A stretch of DNA of 64,000 nt from Curvibacter sp. AEP1-3 (GCF_002163715.1 NZ_CP015698.1:2520201-2584200), one strand, 5' to 3'. Shown: positions 53,217 to 63,269, counted from the stretch's first letter. Notes: generated by a model not told the origin, from the sequence alone. Program-made: numbers and translations.

Positions 53217-53277
53217 AAAACCCCCTAATTGAATGTGTGACAGACCTAGTATTAACCCTATGCTGCATTGCACCAAT

Positions 53278-53291
53278 AGTCCATATGGACT
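53278..53291. promoter_or_regulatory. Perfect 14-bp palindrome AGTCCATATGGACT
   Basis: Located 62 bp upstream of the mini-protein start and 94 bp upstream of the monooxygenase start, in their divergent gap. Candidate dimer-binding site; no regulator can be named. Confidence 0.35.
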
Positions 53292-53343
53292 AAATCCAAT
53301 GCCTTTTGGTAACAAAGTTCACTGCCGGCACCCGCAATCGAAC

Positions 53344-53360
53344 TACCCCCGACAGGGGTA
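53344..53360. promoter_or_regulatory. Inverted repeat TACCCC-N5-GGGGTA upstream of the LLM oxidoreductase
   Basis: Perfect 6-bp arms, 24 bp before the monooxygenase ATG. The form resembles sites of NarL/LuxR-type response regulators; this is inference only. Confidence 0.4.
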
Positions 53361-53384
53361 AGCCGCATTCGCGACAATCTCCCC

Positions 53385-54434
53385 ATGCCCACACACCACC
53401 TCCCCCGCCTGTCCATGCTTGATCTGGTTGCCGTCCGCGAAGGCGGCACGGTGGGGCAGGCCTTGCAAATTGCTTTGCGCACCGCGCAGCATGCGGAGGC
53501 GCTAGGTTTCGAGCGCTATTGGCTGGCAGAGCACCACAACATGCCGGGCATCGCGAGCTCTGCCACCGCCGTGCTGGTGGGGCACATTGCCGGCGGCACC
53601 GAGCGCATACGGGTCGGGTCAGGCGGCATCATGCTGCCCAACCATGCGCCACTGGTCGTGGCCGAAGCGTTTGGCACCTTGGCCGAGCTGTATCCGGGCC
53701 GTATCGACCTGGGCCTGGGCCGCGCCCCCGGTACCGACCAGGCCACCATGCGGGCCCTGCGCCGCAACAAGGTCGAGCACGAAGACGATTTCCCGCGCGA
53801 TGTAGCCGAGCTGCAAGCGCTGCTGGCCCCCCTGCAACCGGGGCAACGATTGGTCGCCATGCCCGGTGCGGGCACGCAAGTGCCCATCTGGCTGCTGGGC
53901 TCCAGCCTGTATTCGGCCCAACTGGCCGGCCACTTGGGGCTGCCTTATGCGTTCGCATCCCACTTCGCACCACGCTATCTGCACCAGGCGATTGCGATGT
54001 ACCGCAGCCTGTTCAAACCGTCTGCCTCACTGGCCAAACCGCATGTAATGGTGGGGGTGCCGCTGGTCGCGGCAGAAACGGACGCAGAGGCCGAGCTGCT
54101 CGCCAGCAGCATTTACCAGCGAGTGCTGGGCATCCTGACCGGGCAACGCGGGGCCTTGCCTCCGCCCAAGCCGCAATTCCTGCAACAGTGCCCGCCCGAT
54201 GCGCGGGCCGCAATTCAGGACTTTCTGGGTGAAGCCGTGATCGGCGGGCCGGAAACCGTGAAGCGAGGCCTGCTGGCGATGGCAGACGCCACTCAGGCCG
54301 ACGAGCTGATGCTAGTCTGCGACATCTACGACCCCGCCTTGCGCCTGCGCTCACTCGACATTGCCGCGCACGCCATGCGCCGCGCAGCCGAAGACAGCGC
54401 AAAAGTCAGGGACGCCGCGCCGGCAATGGGATGA
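53385..54434 (+). CDS. Luciferase-like (LLM class) flavin-dependent monooxygenase
   Basis: 349 residues, one luciferase-like TIM barrel. [53 protein letters not shown] and [13 protein letters not shown] match the MsnO8-type group of bacterial LLM oxidoreductases. Needs reduced flavin; substrate unknown. The 3' end overlaps the convergent pirin gene by 29 bp. Confidence 0.92.
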   Translation: MPTHHLPRLSMLDLVAVREGGTVGQALQIALRTAQHAEALGFERYWLAEHHNMPGIASSATAVLVGHIAGGTERIRVGSGGIMLPNHAPLVVAEAFGTLAELYPGRIDLGLGRAPGTDQATMRALRRNKVEHEDDFPRDVAELQALLAPLQPGQRLVAMPGAGTQVPIWLLGSSLYSAQLAGHLGLPYAFASHFAPRYLHQAIAMYRSLFKPSASLAKPHVMVGVPLVAAETDAEAELLASSIYQRVLGILTGQRGALPPPKPQFLQQCPPDARAAIQDFLGEAVIGGPETVKRGLLAMADATQADELMLVCDIYDPALRLRSLDIAAHAMRRAAEDSAKVRDAAPAMG

Positions 54435-55272
54435 ACTCGGTTTCGCCCGGCACCGTGGGGAAGCGCTGCGCCTCCCAATCGTCCTGGGCCTGCAGAATGC
54501 GTTCTTTGCGGCTGGACACGAAGTTCCAGACCATGAAGCGGTGCCCCAGTGGCGCACCGCCCAGCACCATCAGGCGTGTGGCTTGCGCAGCATAGATGAC
54601 CGGCTCCGAGCCTTCCTCCAGCACCAGCATCTGCCCGCTAGGCAGCAATGCGCCGTCTACTGACACGTCCACGTCCACGCTGTAAATACCCCGCTCCACG
54701 GCGGCGGCAGGCACCGTGACCGAAGCACCGGCCTCCAACTCGATCGCCAGATACAAAGTAGGCGACAGGGTCGCAACCGGTGAACTCACCCCAAACGCGC
54801 TGCCCACCAGCACGCGCACGGTGGCACCCGGCAGAGTCACCACCGGAATGGCGCTTGCAGGAGTGTGGGAAAAGGCAGGCGCATCTTCTTCATGTTCCGC
54901 CGGGAGCGCGGCCCAGAGCTGAAAGCCGTGGCTGTTGCGGCTCACGTCCCGCAGGTCATCGGGGGTGCGCTCCGAGTGCACGATGCCACGGCCCGCGGTC
55001 ATCCAGTTGATGGCGCCGGGCTCTATGCGTTGCACCACGCCGGTCGAGTCGCGGTGCATCATGGCGCCTTCAAACAGATAGGTCACCGTCGCCAGCCCGA
55101 TATGGGGGTGGGGGCGCACGTCATGGTTGTCTCCCGGGTGGGCAGTCACCGGGCCGAAGTGGTCAAAAAACACAAAAGGTCCAATGGCCTGGCGCTGTAC
55201 CGAAGGCAAGACACGCCGAACGGTGAAGCCGCCACCCAAATCGTGGGCACGGGGGATGATGGGAGTCGACAT
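54406..55272 (-). CDS. Pirin-family protein
   Basis: 288 residues from the ATG with AAGGA 5 nt upstream. Bicupin: metal-binding [21 protein letters not shown] with H-x-H and the later His/Glu (HSERTP) in the first cupin, and the C-terminal pirin domain with [16 protein letters not shown]. Family members bind iron or have quercetinase activity or act as redox-sensing cofactors; which applies is open. Confidence 0.9.
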   Translation of the reverse strand: MSTPIIPRAHDLGGGFTVRRVLPSVQRQAIGPFVFFDHFGPVTAHPGDNHDVRPHPHIGLATVTYLFEGAMMHRDSTGVVQRIEPGAINWMTAGRGIVHSERTPDDLRDVSRNSHGFQLWAALPAEHEEDAPAFSHTPASAIPVVTLPGATVRVLVGSAFGVSSPVATLSPTLYLAIELEAGASVTVPAAAVERGIYSVDVDVSVDGALLPSGQMLVLEEGSEPVIYAAQATRLMVLGGAPLGHRFMVWNFVSSRKERILQAQDDWEAQRFPTVPGETEFIPLPARRP

Positions 55273-55384
55273 AGGCATCCTTGAGCTGAGGCAATAACGC
55301 CGCATGGGTTTGCAAGCATTCTGCCCCAGCATGCAATGGTTTGCTGCAATAAGCGCTTGCTCTGCTACAGTGCTTCGCCTGAGC

Positions 55385-56560
55385 ATGAACACCTATACCG
55401 TCCGCGAATTGCGCCACACGATGGAGCGCTGGAACTCCGAGTACGCACTGGTACTCGATGAGGCACACGCCAGCAATTTGCAGCGCACCCGATTGCTCAG
55501 CCCGTTGGCAGCGGCACTGAATGGTTTTTTTGCGGTGCTGTTTCTCTGGATGGCCCTGAGCGCCCCGGACGATGACCCTGCCTACCGATGGAAACTCTGG
55601 CAGCTTTTGACCCACACCGGCATGGGGGCGGCCTTTGCCTTGTGCGCCTGGGCCTGTCGCCCGCTGGAGCACCGTCACCGGTCCTGGTCGGGTCGCTGGT
55701 TGCCGGTTCTGGCCATGGCGGTGTGTATCGGCTTTGCCATGCTGATCACTGCCATCGACCAATGGGTTACGCCGGCCATAACCCCGTTTTTCATCGCCTG
55801 CATCGTGACCAGCCTCACGATCTTCCTGCGCCCCCATGTGGCAGCCGCCTTGTTTGGTGTGGCCTTTGTTCTGTTCAGTACCCTGATCGGCATGACGCAG
55901 CACAACCCGGAGATGCTGCTTTCCAACCGCATCAATGGCTTGGCTGTGTGCGTGATCGGGTTCTGCCTGTCGGTACTGATGTGGCGCAAATTCACCACTA
56001 TTGCGGTACAAAAGCATCAGTTAGAGAAGGCCCATACCGAATTGCAGCTCAAACAGCGCGAGCTGGAGCGACTCACCCGCCAGGACGGCCTGACCGGGCT
56101 GTTCAACCGCAACACCTTTGTGGAGCTCAGCACCAACGAGCTTAAACGCGCCAAACGGCAAGGCAGCGCCACCACCATCCTTCTTCTGGACCTGGACCAT
56201 TTCAAGCGCATCAATGACACCTGGGGCCATCCTGCAGGTGACGTTGTACTGCGGCATGTGGCGCAGACCATGGTGAACTCGGTGCGCAGCACCGACCTGG
56301 TGGGCCGCCTGGGTGGCGAAGAATTTATCGTCCTGCTGCCCCACACCACCGCGGAGGCCAGCCGCAAAATCGCTGAAAAAATCCGCCAGCGGCTGGAAGT
56401 CAGCGACATTCGCTGGGAAGGCAAGCGCATCGCGGTGACCGCCAGCATCGGCCTCTCGGGCACCACCGCCGAAGAAAGTCGGGAGTTCGACAGCCTCTAC
56501 ACCGAGGCGGACAAGGCGCTCTACCTCGCCAAGCAGCGGGGTCGCAACCGGGTGATTTGA
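55385..56560 (+). CDS. Membrane diguanylate cyclase (GGDEF)
   Basis: 391 residues. Six membrane helices between residues about 38 and 208, a short coiled coil (about 215-238), and a GGDEF domain (about 240-391). Signature RLGGEEF with the inhibitory-site motif RSTD just before it, so product feedback is likely. LDLDHFKRINDTWGHPAGD carries the metal-binding Asp. Makes c-di-GMP from two GTP. No EAL domain. The six-helix sensor is unclassified. A c-di-GMP source for MshE and other effectors is plausible but not shown by linkage (37 kb apart). Confidence 0.93.
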   Translation: MNTYTVRELRHTMERWNSEYALVLDEAHASNLQRTRLLSPLAAALNGFFAVLFLWMALSAPDDDPAYRWKLWQLLTHTGMGAAFALCAWACRPLEHRHRSWSGRWLPVLAMAVCIGFAMLITAIDQWVTPAITPFFIACIVTSLTIFLRPHVAAALFGVAFVLFSTLIGMTQHNPEMLLSNRINGLAVCVIGFCLSVLMWRKFTTIAVQKHQLEKAHTELQLKQRELERLTRQDGLTGLFNRNTFVELSTNELKRAKRQGSATTILLLDLDHFKRINDTWGHPAGDVVLRHVAQTMVNSVRSTDLVGRLGGEEFIVLLPHTTAEASRKIAEKIRQRLEVSDIRWEGKRIAVTASIGLSGTTAEESREFDSLYTEADKALYLAKQRGRNRVI

Positions 56561-56630
56561 CCCCGGCGCGCCAGCGCCATCGGAGTCCTCAAGGCGCTTG
56601 TCACATCCATGCTGGGATAATCGGGCCCAC

Positions 56631-58595
56631 ATGGCACTTATTACTCTTCTTGACGCCCAGCTGGCATTCGGGCACGTCCCTCTCCTCGACCACGCTGATT
56701 TCTCCCTCGAAACGCAGGAGCGCGTCGGCCTCATCGGCCGCAACGGCGCCGGCAAGTCTTCCATGCTCAAAATTCTGGGCGGTATGGAGAAGCCTGACGA
56801 CGGCACCCTGCAAGTGCAGACCGGCACCCGCATTTCCTATGTGGCACAAGAGCCGCAACTCGATGCAGACGCTACGATTTTCGTAGCTGTTCGCGCAGGT
56901 CTGGAGCGCGTTATCGGCCTGATTGAGCAATATTGCGCGGGCGAAGGCGATCTGGACGCCATGCAAAGCGAGATCGAAACACTGGACGGCTGGAACTGGG
57001 AGCAGCGGGTCAACGAGACCCTGCAACGCCTGCACCTGAATCCCGAGGCTATCGTCAACTCACTCTCCGGCGGTACAAAAAAGCGCGTGGCCCTGGCCCA
57101 GGCGCTGGTCGCCCAGCCTGATGTGCTGCTGCTGGACGAACCCACCAACCACTTGGACCTGGACTCGATTGAATGGCTGGAAGGCCTGCTCAAGGAGTTC
57201 AAGGGCTCCATCATCACCATCACCCACGACCGCTCCTTCCTGGACAACGTGGCCACCCGCATCGTCGAGCTGGACCGCGGCAAGCTGATGAGCTACCCCG
57301 GCAACTTCGCCGCCTACCTAACGCAGAAGGAAGAGCAGCTGGCGCAAGAGGCGGTCATCAACGCCAAGGCCGACAAGCTGCTGGCGCAGGAAGAGGTGTG
57401 GATCCGCAAGGGCGTGGAAGCGCGCCGCACCCGTGCCACCGCCCGCATCAACCGCCTGCAAGAGCTGCGCGCCACCCGTGAAGCCCGCCGCGAAGTAGTG
57501 GGCAGCGTGAACATGGACGTCAACAGCGGCGACAAGAGCGGCAAGCTGGTGTCCGAGATGGTGCATGTGAGCAAGACCTTCGGCGACCGCATGATCGTCA
57601 AAGACTTCACCGCCACCATTCTGCGCGGCGACAAGATCGGCCTGCTGGGTCCGAACGGCGCGGGCAAGACCACCCTGCTCAAGCTCATTCTGGGCGAGCA
57701 CCAACCCGACCCGGCACCGGCCAATGCGCCCAAGCCCGAACCCGGCCACAGCCCCTGGGGCACGGTGCGCCTGGGTGCCAACGTCACCGTGGCCTACTTC
57801 GACCAGATGCGCAACGCGCTGGACCTGGACGCTACGCTGGAAGACTTCATCAGCCCCGGCTCGGAGTGGATCGAGATCGGTAACCAGCGCAAGCACGTCA
57901 AGAGCTACCTGGGCGACTTTTTGTTCTCACCGGCCCGCGCCACCTCACCGGTGCGGTCCTTGTCGGGTGGCGAGCGCAACCGCTTGCTGCTGGCCCGCCT
58001 GTTTGCCCGCCCGGCCAACGTGCTGGTGCTGGACGAACCTACCAACGACCTGGACATCGACACCCTGGAGCTGCTGGAAGACCTGCTGCAAAGCTACGAC
58101 GGCACCGTGTTCCTCGTCAGCCATGACCGGACCTTTCTGGACAACGTGGTCACCAGCACTATTGCCTACGAAGGTGATGCCAAGTGGCGCGAGTATGAAG
58201 GCGGCGTGAGCGATTGGCTGATACAGACCAAGCGCGCCAACGACATTGCCGCCGCGCAAGGCAAAACCACGGCCAAGCCCTTCAACTACGAGCGCGAGCA
58301 GCTACAAAAACAGGAGCAGGCCACTGCCAAGGTGAGCGCCACTGCGCCTGCTGCACCGGCACCCGCCAAGGCCCGCAAGCTGAGCTTCAAGGAGCAGCGC
58401 GAGCTCGATGGTCTGCCTGCCGCCATCGCGGCCCTGGAAGCCGAGCAAAAAGACATTGCCGATGCGCTGGCCGACGGCAGCCTGTTCGCCAAAGACAACG
58501 CCCGCGCACTCGCCTTGAGCGCGCGCAATGCAGAGATCGACGAAGCGTTGATGGCGGCGCTGGAGCGCTGGGAAGAACTGGGCAAGCCGGCTTAA
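56631..58595 (+). CDS. uup: ABC-F family ATPase (Uup-like)
   Basis: 654 residues; no membrane segments. First ABC: GRNGAGKSSML, signature NSLSGGTKKRVALAQAL, LLLDEPTNHLDLDS. Charged ABC-F linker around 240-300. Second ABC: GPNGAGKTTLL, signature RSLSGGERNRLLLARL, VLDEPTNDLDIDT. Ala/Lys-rich linker and C-terminal coiled coil (about 575-650), as in Uup. Such proteins act at the ribosome or in DNA transposition stability. Residues DATIFVAVRAGL (about 80-91) appear to come from a 48-bp element. Ends 4 bp inside the convergent histidine kinase gene. Confidence 0.92.
   Translation: MALITLLDAQLAFGHVPLLDHADFSLETQERVGLIGRNGAGKSSMLKILGGMEKPDDGTLQVQTGTRISYVAQEPQLDADATIFVAVRAGLERVIGLIEQYCAGEGDLDAMQSEIETLDGWNWEQRVNETLQRLHLNPEAIVNSLSGGTKKRVALAQALVAQPDVLLLDEPTNHLDLDSIEWLEGLLKEFKGSIITITHDRSFLDNVATRIVELDRGKLMSYPGNFAAYLTQKEEQLAQEAVINAKADKLLAQEEVWIRKGVEARRTRATARINRLQELRATREARREVVGSVNMDVNSGDKSGKLVSEMVHVSKTFGDRMIVKDFTATILRGDKIGLLGPNGAGKTTLLKLILGEHQPDPAPANAPKPEPGHSPWGTVRLGANVTVAYFDQMRNALDLDATLEDFISPGSEWIEIGNQRKHVKSYLGDFLFSPARATSPVRSLSGGERNRLLLARLFARPANVLVLDEPTNDLDIDTLELLEDLLQSYDGTVFLVSHDRTFLDNVVTSTIAYEGDAKWREYEGGVSDWLIQTKRANDIAAAQGKTTAKPFNYEREQLQKQEQATAKVSATAPAAPAPAKARKLSFKEQRELDGLPAAIAALEAEQKDIADALADGSLFAKDNARALALSARNAEIDEALMAALERWEELGKPA
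56871..56918 (+). repeat. 48-bp dispersed element, copy 10 (inside the ABC-F gene; 3' half degraded)
   Basis: Begins GCTACGATTTTCGTAGCTGT with TCGCGCA at the expected distance; the GGGCGC part is replaced by GAGCGCG. It is read in the same sense frame as the copy in dadA (ATIFVAVRA). Confidence 0.65.
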
Positions 58596-60949
58596 GGCGC
58601 GGGCCGCCCGGTGAAGTGCAGCAGGGTGCGCACCAGGTGGTCAATCTCGAAAGGTTTGCCCACGTGGTCGTTCATGCCGGCGGCCAGGCAGGCCTCTCGG
58701 TCTGAGGCCATGGCATTGGCCGTCATGGCGATCACGGGTAGGTTAGCAAACGCGGGCATGGTGCGCAGGGCACGGGTAGCTTCGTAGCCATCCATCACCG
58801 GCATTTGCACATCCATCAACACGGCCTCAAAGGCATCGGGCCGGGCGGTGAGCAACTCCACAGCGAGCTGCCCGTTGTCGGCCAGAGTGACCTCGGCGCC
58901 TTCCTGCTTGAGCAGTCCCTTGGCCACCAGCTGGTTGATCTTGTTGTCTTCCACCACCAACAAGCGCATACCGTCCAGACGCTTGGGTTTGTTGACCGCT
59001 TGCGGGGCGGCAGGGTTGACGCCGGTGGCGGCCTTGGCGCTCGCCGCCTGCGCATCCATGACCGCGTCCAGCAGCATGGAGGCCGTCACCGGCTTGACCA
59101 GAAAGCCATTCAGCAAAGCTTGCTCGTCCGCAGTGCGCTCTGCCATCATGGCGCGGCCGTTGGCGCTCACCATCAGGATCAGCGTGTCGCCGCCCGGCAT
59201 CGCGGCCCGGATGCGGCGGGTGGTCTCCCAACCGTCCCAATCGGGCATACGCCAGTCCATGAAAATCACCTGGTAAGGCTTGCCGCCGCTCTGTGCAGCC
59301 TGCACACGCTCCAGCGCTTGCGGGCCGCCCTCTGCCACATCCACGTCCCAGCCCAGCGAGCGGGTCATGGTGGCCAAAAGCGCGCGGGCGACCGGGTTGT
59401 CGTCCACCACCAGCGCCTTCTGGGCTGCCAAGGGGTGGCGCTGCACCATCGCTGCCGGCCCTACAGCTGCAGGCGGAGCGATCTGCAGGGGAACGGTAAA
59501 GTGAAAGTTGCTGCCCTCGCCCGGCACGCTGTCCACTTCGAGGGTGCCGCCCATCAAGCCCACCAGGCGCTGGCAGATCGCCAGGCCCAGGCCGGTACCA
59601 CCGAAGCGGCGGGTCGTGGATGCTTCTGCCTGGGAGAAACCACTGAAAATGTGGGCCTGGTTTTCGCTCGCGATACCGATGCCGGTGTCAGAGACGGCGA
59701 ACTCCACGAACGCTTTGGCACCGTTGGTAGCTTTGAGGCGCAGGCGGATCACCACCTCACCCCGTTCAGTGAACTTGACTGCATTACCACCGAGGTTGAT
59801 CAGCACTTGCTGCAAGCGCATGTCATCGCCCACCAGGGCATTGGGCACGTCAGTACCCACATCAAACAAGACCTCAATGGTCTTGGCGCCCACATTCGCA
59901 GAAAGAATGACGGACAGGTCGCGCAGCAGCTGGTCGGTGCGGAAGGGGCGCGGGTCCAGTGTCATCTTGCCGGCCTCGACCTTGGAGAAATCCAGAATGT
60001 CGTTGAGCAGGCTCAGCAGGGATCGGGCGGCGCTGGCGGTGTTGTGGGTGTAGCTACGCTGCTTGTCAGTGAGCTCGGTGCCTTCCAGCAACTGCAGCAT
60101 GCCCAGAATAGCGTTCATGGGCGTGCGCAATTCGTGGCTCATGTTGGCCAGAAACTGGCTCTTGGCCAGGCTTGCCTGCTCCGCCGTGTGGCGGGCTTTT
60201 TCAGCAGCCAGTTTGGCCTGCTCCAGCGCTGCGCGGCTCCCCTCACGCTCGCGGACCAGCACGGCGGTCTGGTTGAACATGGCCACCAGACTCTGGATTT
60301 CGGCAGGGGCCCCTTCAATCACGAGCTTCTCGGTTTCACTACTTCCGGTGCCCAAAGTCTGTACGACTTCACGCAGTTTCTGGAGCCCTCCCAGCCAATG
60401 GTTCAATGCCCAGCGGATCAGTAGCAGGCCTACGACCAGGCTGGCCAGCCCCACACCCAGAACCAGCACGCTAATAGACCACAAATCTTCAGCCACGAGA
60501 TCGGCGTCGAACTCCAGGCGGAGCAGGCCGTAGTCTTTACCGCCGACAGAGACAGGCCGGTTCACATCGTCCAGGCGCAACTTCACCCAGTTGGAGATGA
60601 ATTTCGGGGGGTGTCCGTCGGCTGGGGCCTTGCTTTTGGCCAAAACAATAGCGCCGCTGGTGTCCTTGAACATGGCGCTGGCAAAGGCGGAACCCTGCAC
60701 GCCTTTTTCGAGAATGCGTTTGACTGTGTCGTAATCGCCGATCACCACACTGTCTTGCACAGACTGCGCCACCACTTCGATCAGCATGACGGAAGAAGCT
60801 TGCGTTTCCTCGATCTGCTTGCGGAACTCGTAGCTGATAAACGCCGCCAATCCGCCCGCCACGAACAGCAGAAGGGTGGCGGTGTAAATCGCGAAGACGC
60901 GATTGGTCAGGGTGGAGGGAGTGATGCGGTCCAGAATTCGTGCAGGCAT
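58592..60949 (-). CDS. Hybrid sensor histidine kinase with two receiver domains
   Basis: 785 residues. Membrane helices at about 18-40 and 158-180 bracket a 115-residue periplasmic sensor; HAMP-like region (about 180-235), coiled coil, HisKA with phospho-acceptor His272 ([14 protein letters not shown]), HATPase with N-box ([11 protein letters not shown]), DTGIGI and GGTGLGLAI. Two receivers follow with phospho-acceptor Asp565 (FMDWRMP) and Asp713 (LMDVQMP). No HPt domain, so an outside phosphotransfer partner is needed. Follows, by 39 bp, a gene for an orphan PhnD-like binding protein that may feed the sensor. Confidence 0.93.
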   Translation of the reverse strand: MPARILDRITPSTLTNRVFAIYTATLLLFVAGGLAAFISYEFRKQIEETQASSVMLIEVVAQSVQDSVVIGDYDTVKRILEKGVQGSAFASAMFKDTSGAIVLAKSKAPADGHPPKFISNWVKLRLDDVNRPVSVGGKDYGLLRLEFDADLVAEDLWSISVLVLGVGLASLVVGLLLIRWALNHWLGGLQKLREVVQTLGTGSSETEKLVIEGAPAEIQSLVAMFNQTAVLVREREGSRAALEQAKLAAEKARHTAEQASLAKSQFLANMSHELRTPMNAILGMLQLLEGTELTDKQRSYTHNTASAARSLLSLLNDILDFSKVEAGKMTLDPRPFRTDQLLRDLSVILSANVGAKTIEVLFDVGTDVPNALVGDDMRLQQVLINLGGNAVKFTERGEVVIRLRLKATNGAKAFVEFAVSDTGIGIASENQAHIFSGFSQAEASTTRRFGGTGLGLAICQRLVGLMGGTLEVDSVPGEGSNFHFTVPLQIAPPAAVGPAAMVQRHPLAAQKALVVDDNPVARALLATMTRSLGWDVDVAEGGPQALERVQAAQSGGKPYQVIFMDWRMPDWDGWETTRRIRAAMPGGDTLILMVSANGRAMMAERTADEQALLNGFLVKPVTASMLLDAVMDAQAASAKAATGVNPAAPQAVNKPKRLDGMRLLVVEDNKINQLVAKGLLKQEGAEVTLADNGQLAVELLTARPDAFEAVLMDVQMPVMDGYEATRALRTMPAFANLPVIAMTANAMASDREACLAAGMNDHVGKPFEIDHLVRTLLHFTGRPAP

Positions 60950-60988
60950 GGGTAAGAAGCAGTTTTCTGGAAGCCCTGAAGGGGAAGA

Positions 60989-61843
60989 TCAGCGCAAGTT
61001 GGGAGGGGCCGTTTTGTAGAAGTTGCGGTAGCTGACGTATTCGCTGCCATTAGACGCCACAAAGCTGGCATCGGGCAACAGCCCGACCAGATTGCCCGAG
61101 GCCGCCAAGATCTTCACACCCTGCACGTCTTTGCCCATGTCGGCAAAGGCTTTGGCTACCGCTTTCAGGTCTTTCTCGGGCACATTCTTGGAGGCCATGA
61201 GAGCCAAGTCATACAAGGGATCAGACTGCCAGAGCACGCGGATCTTCTTGCCTTCACGCTTGACCCAACCTTCGGTCAACTGGGAGTTTGCGCCCACCGC
61301 CTTGACCCGGCCACTGGCCAACTGGGCGAAGGCGCCATCCATATTGCCGCCGAACACCACCTCCACCGGGATGTTGCGGTTCAACAGTTGGGCGTAGCTG
61401 AACTTGTAGGCGACCAACGCTTCCGGGCCGGGAAAAGCCACCGACAGGTTGGCGAGTTGCTCCAGTTTCTGGTACGGCGAATCCGCGAGAACCACAATCT
61501 GGCTGTGGATGGGCGGCGTCTGCCGGCGCCCGAAAACCTTCCAGCCAAGGTGGTCGCGGTCGGGGCTGAACAGGTGGTTGGAGAACACGAACTCCACTTC
61601 ATTGGCGAGCACATACGCCGTGGTGTCTGCCGAGGTGCGGCCGATTTTGAGCTGCAGCTTCACGCCGCTCTTGGCGGTGATGTATTCAATGATGGGGTTC
61701 CAGTAGCGGGCGGTGAGCTCCAAGCCGTACTGGTTCACCGGGGAAAAGCGGTAGACCGGGGCTTCCTGCGCGAGGGTGGGGGCTGCGGCTGCTAGAGCGA
61801 GGCTAGCGGCTGCGAAAGACAACCAATGGCGACGATGTTTCAT
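60989..61843 (-). CDS. PhnD-like periplasmic substrate-binding protein
   Basis: 284 residues with a signal peptide (MKHRRHWLSFAAASLALAAA, cleavage after TLA). Type 2 periplasmic-binding fold of the phosphate/phosphonate (PhnD) family: YRFSPVNQYGLELTARYWNPI, written in parts as YRFSPVNQYG and ARYWNPI, then FSNHLFSPDRD and LSVAFPGPEAL. No permease or ATPase gene is nearby. Upstream of and co-directional with the hybrid kinase, so a sensory role like that of AioX with AioS is likely (inference). Ligand unknown. Confidence 0.85.
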   Translation of the reverse strand: MKHRRHWLSFAAASLALAAAAPTLAQEAPVYRFSPVNQYGLELTARYWNPIIEYITAKSGVKLQLKIGRTSADTTAYVLANEVEFVFSNHLFSPDRDHLGWKVFGRRQTPPIHSQIVVLADSPYQKLEQLANLSVAFPGPEALVAYKFSYAQLLNRNIPVEVVFGGNMDGAFAQLASGRVKAVGANSQLTEGWVKREGKKIRVLWQSDPLYDLALMASKNVPEKDLKAVAKAFADMGKDVQGVKILAASGNLVGLLPDASFVASNGSEYVSYRNFYKTAPPNLR

Positions 61844-61903
61844 TGTTACTCCACGACGTGTTGTTATCGGCGTTTCACCGCGCCACTGTAACGGACGCTC
61901 AGG

Positions 61904-63187
61904 TCATACGATGCCACGGGCCTGCAAGTCTTGTATTTGACCTGCATCAAGCCCCAGCTCTGTGAGCACCACCTGTGTGTGTTCACCCAGAGCCGGCGGG
62001 GGGTAGCGCAACTTCACGGGTGCTGCTGACAGGCGGATCGGGCTGGCGACGGTTCGGATGCTCTCGTAACTTGCAGTTGCTATTGTTTTAGTAGCGGCTT
62101 GCGCTGATTCCGCGGGCGCTACCTGTTGATTCAGCACCAAACTTCGGGCTTGTACCTGAGGGTCGGCAAATGCGCGAGCCAGCGTGTTGATGGGCCCGCA
62201 AGGCACCGCCTTGTCTTCCAGCAAGGCAATCCAGGCATCCGTGCTGCGGGTGCGGGTGACTTCCATCATCAGCGGAATCAAGGTGCTGCGGTTTTCCACC
62301 CGGCGGGTGTTGGTGGTGAAACGCGCGTCCTGTACCCATTCGGGGCGGCCGGCGGCCTGGCAGAAGCGGGCGAACTGGCCGTCATTGCCGATGGCCAGCA
62401 GCATGGCGCCGTCCTGCGTGGGGAAGTCCTGATAAGGCACCAGGCTGGGGTGGGCGTTGCCCATGCGCTGCGGCTCGGCACCGGTATTGATGAATCCGGC
62501 TGCCTGGTTGGCCAGAATGGCCATGCCTACATCCAGCAGCGCCATGTCGATGTGCTGGCCTTCGCCGGTGCGGTGCCGCATTTCCACCGCCGCGAGGATG
62601 GCGCTGGTGGCATAAATGCCGGTGAACACATCGGTGATGGCCACGCCCGCGCGTTGCGGACCGCCACCGGGCTCACCATCGGCCCTGCCCGTGATGCTCA
62701 TCATGCCGCTCATGGCTTGGATCATCAGGTCGTAGCCCGCCCGCTCGGCATAGGGCCCGGTTTGGCCGAAACCGGTGATGGAGCAGTAAATCAACCGGGG
62801 GTTCAGGGCCTTGAGGCTGGCGAAGTCCAATCCGTAGTGGGCGAGGCCACCCACCTTGAAGTTCTCGACCAGGATGTCGCTCTGGACTGCCATTTGGCGG
62901 ATCAACGCCTGCCCCTCTTCCTTCGCCATGTCGACGGTGATGGAGCGCTTGTTCCGGTTGCAGGCGGTGAAGTAGGTGGCATCTTGCGTGGGATGACCAT
63001 CTGCGCCCGGCATGAAGGGCGGGCCCCAGTGGCGGGTGTCGTCGCCGGCGACCGGTCGCTCCACTTTGATCACATCGGCCCCCATATCCGCCAACATCTG
63101 GGTGCACCAAGGACCGGCCAGCACCCGGGAGAGGTCCAGAACTTTGAGGTGAGAGAGCGCGCCTTGGGGAGTGTTGGGAAGGGTCAT
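61904..63187 (-). CDS. Family III CoA-transferase (CaiB/BaiF)
   Basis: 427 residues from ATG giving MTLPNTPQGAL. LKVLDLSRVLAGPWCTQMLADMGADVIKVE is the family start (shown here as LSRVLAGPW and DMGADVIKVE), and the catalytic Asp sits in GYDLMIQAMSG near residue 153. GEGQHIDMALLD and YQDFPTQDG follow. Moves CoA between dicarboxylic-type acids; formyl-, succinyl- or similar donors fit. Residues VAPAESAQAATKTIA near position 355-370 derive from an antisense 48-bp element. Confidence 0.92.
   Translation of the reverse strand: MTLPNTPQGALSHLKVLDLSRVLAGPWCTQMLADMGADVIKVERPVAGDDTRHWGPPFMPGADGHPTQDATYFTACNRNKRSITVDMAKEEGQALIRQMAVQSDILVENFKVGGLAHYGLDFASLKALNPRLIYCSITGFGQTGPYAERAGYDLMIQAMSGMMSITGRADGEPGGGPQRAGVAITDVFTGIYATSAILAAVEMRHRTGEGQHIDMALLDVGMAILANQAAGFINTGAEPQRMGNAHPSLVPYQDFPTQDGAMLLAIGNDGQFARFCQAAGRPEWVQDARFTTNTRRVENRSTLIPLMMEVTRTRSTDAWIALLEDKAVPCGPINTLARAFADPQVQARSLVLNQQVAPAESAQAATKTIATASYESIRTVASPIRLSAAPVKLRYPPPALGEHTQVVLTELGLDAGQIQDLQARGIV
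62079..62125 (+). repeat. 48-bp dispersed element, copy 11 (inside the CoA-transferase gene)
   Basis: Begins GCTATTGTTTTAGTAGCGGC and ends CGCGGGCGCTACCTG. Read antisense as VAPAESAQAATKTIA, almost the same peptide as the metH copy. Confidence 0.88.
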
Positions 63188-63269
63188 ACCGGCTTCAATG
63201 CATGGAATGGCCCATGGTAGCCTGTGCGACCGGTTTGACAGGGTCGATTTCACCCGTAAAATTCGCACC

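Noticed and set aside
53313..53360. tRNA-like 3' end (GTTCGATTGCGGGTGCC on the minus strand)
   Set aside because: The T-loop-like sequence has no matching 5-bp stem, no acceptor complement and no anticodon arm upstream.
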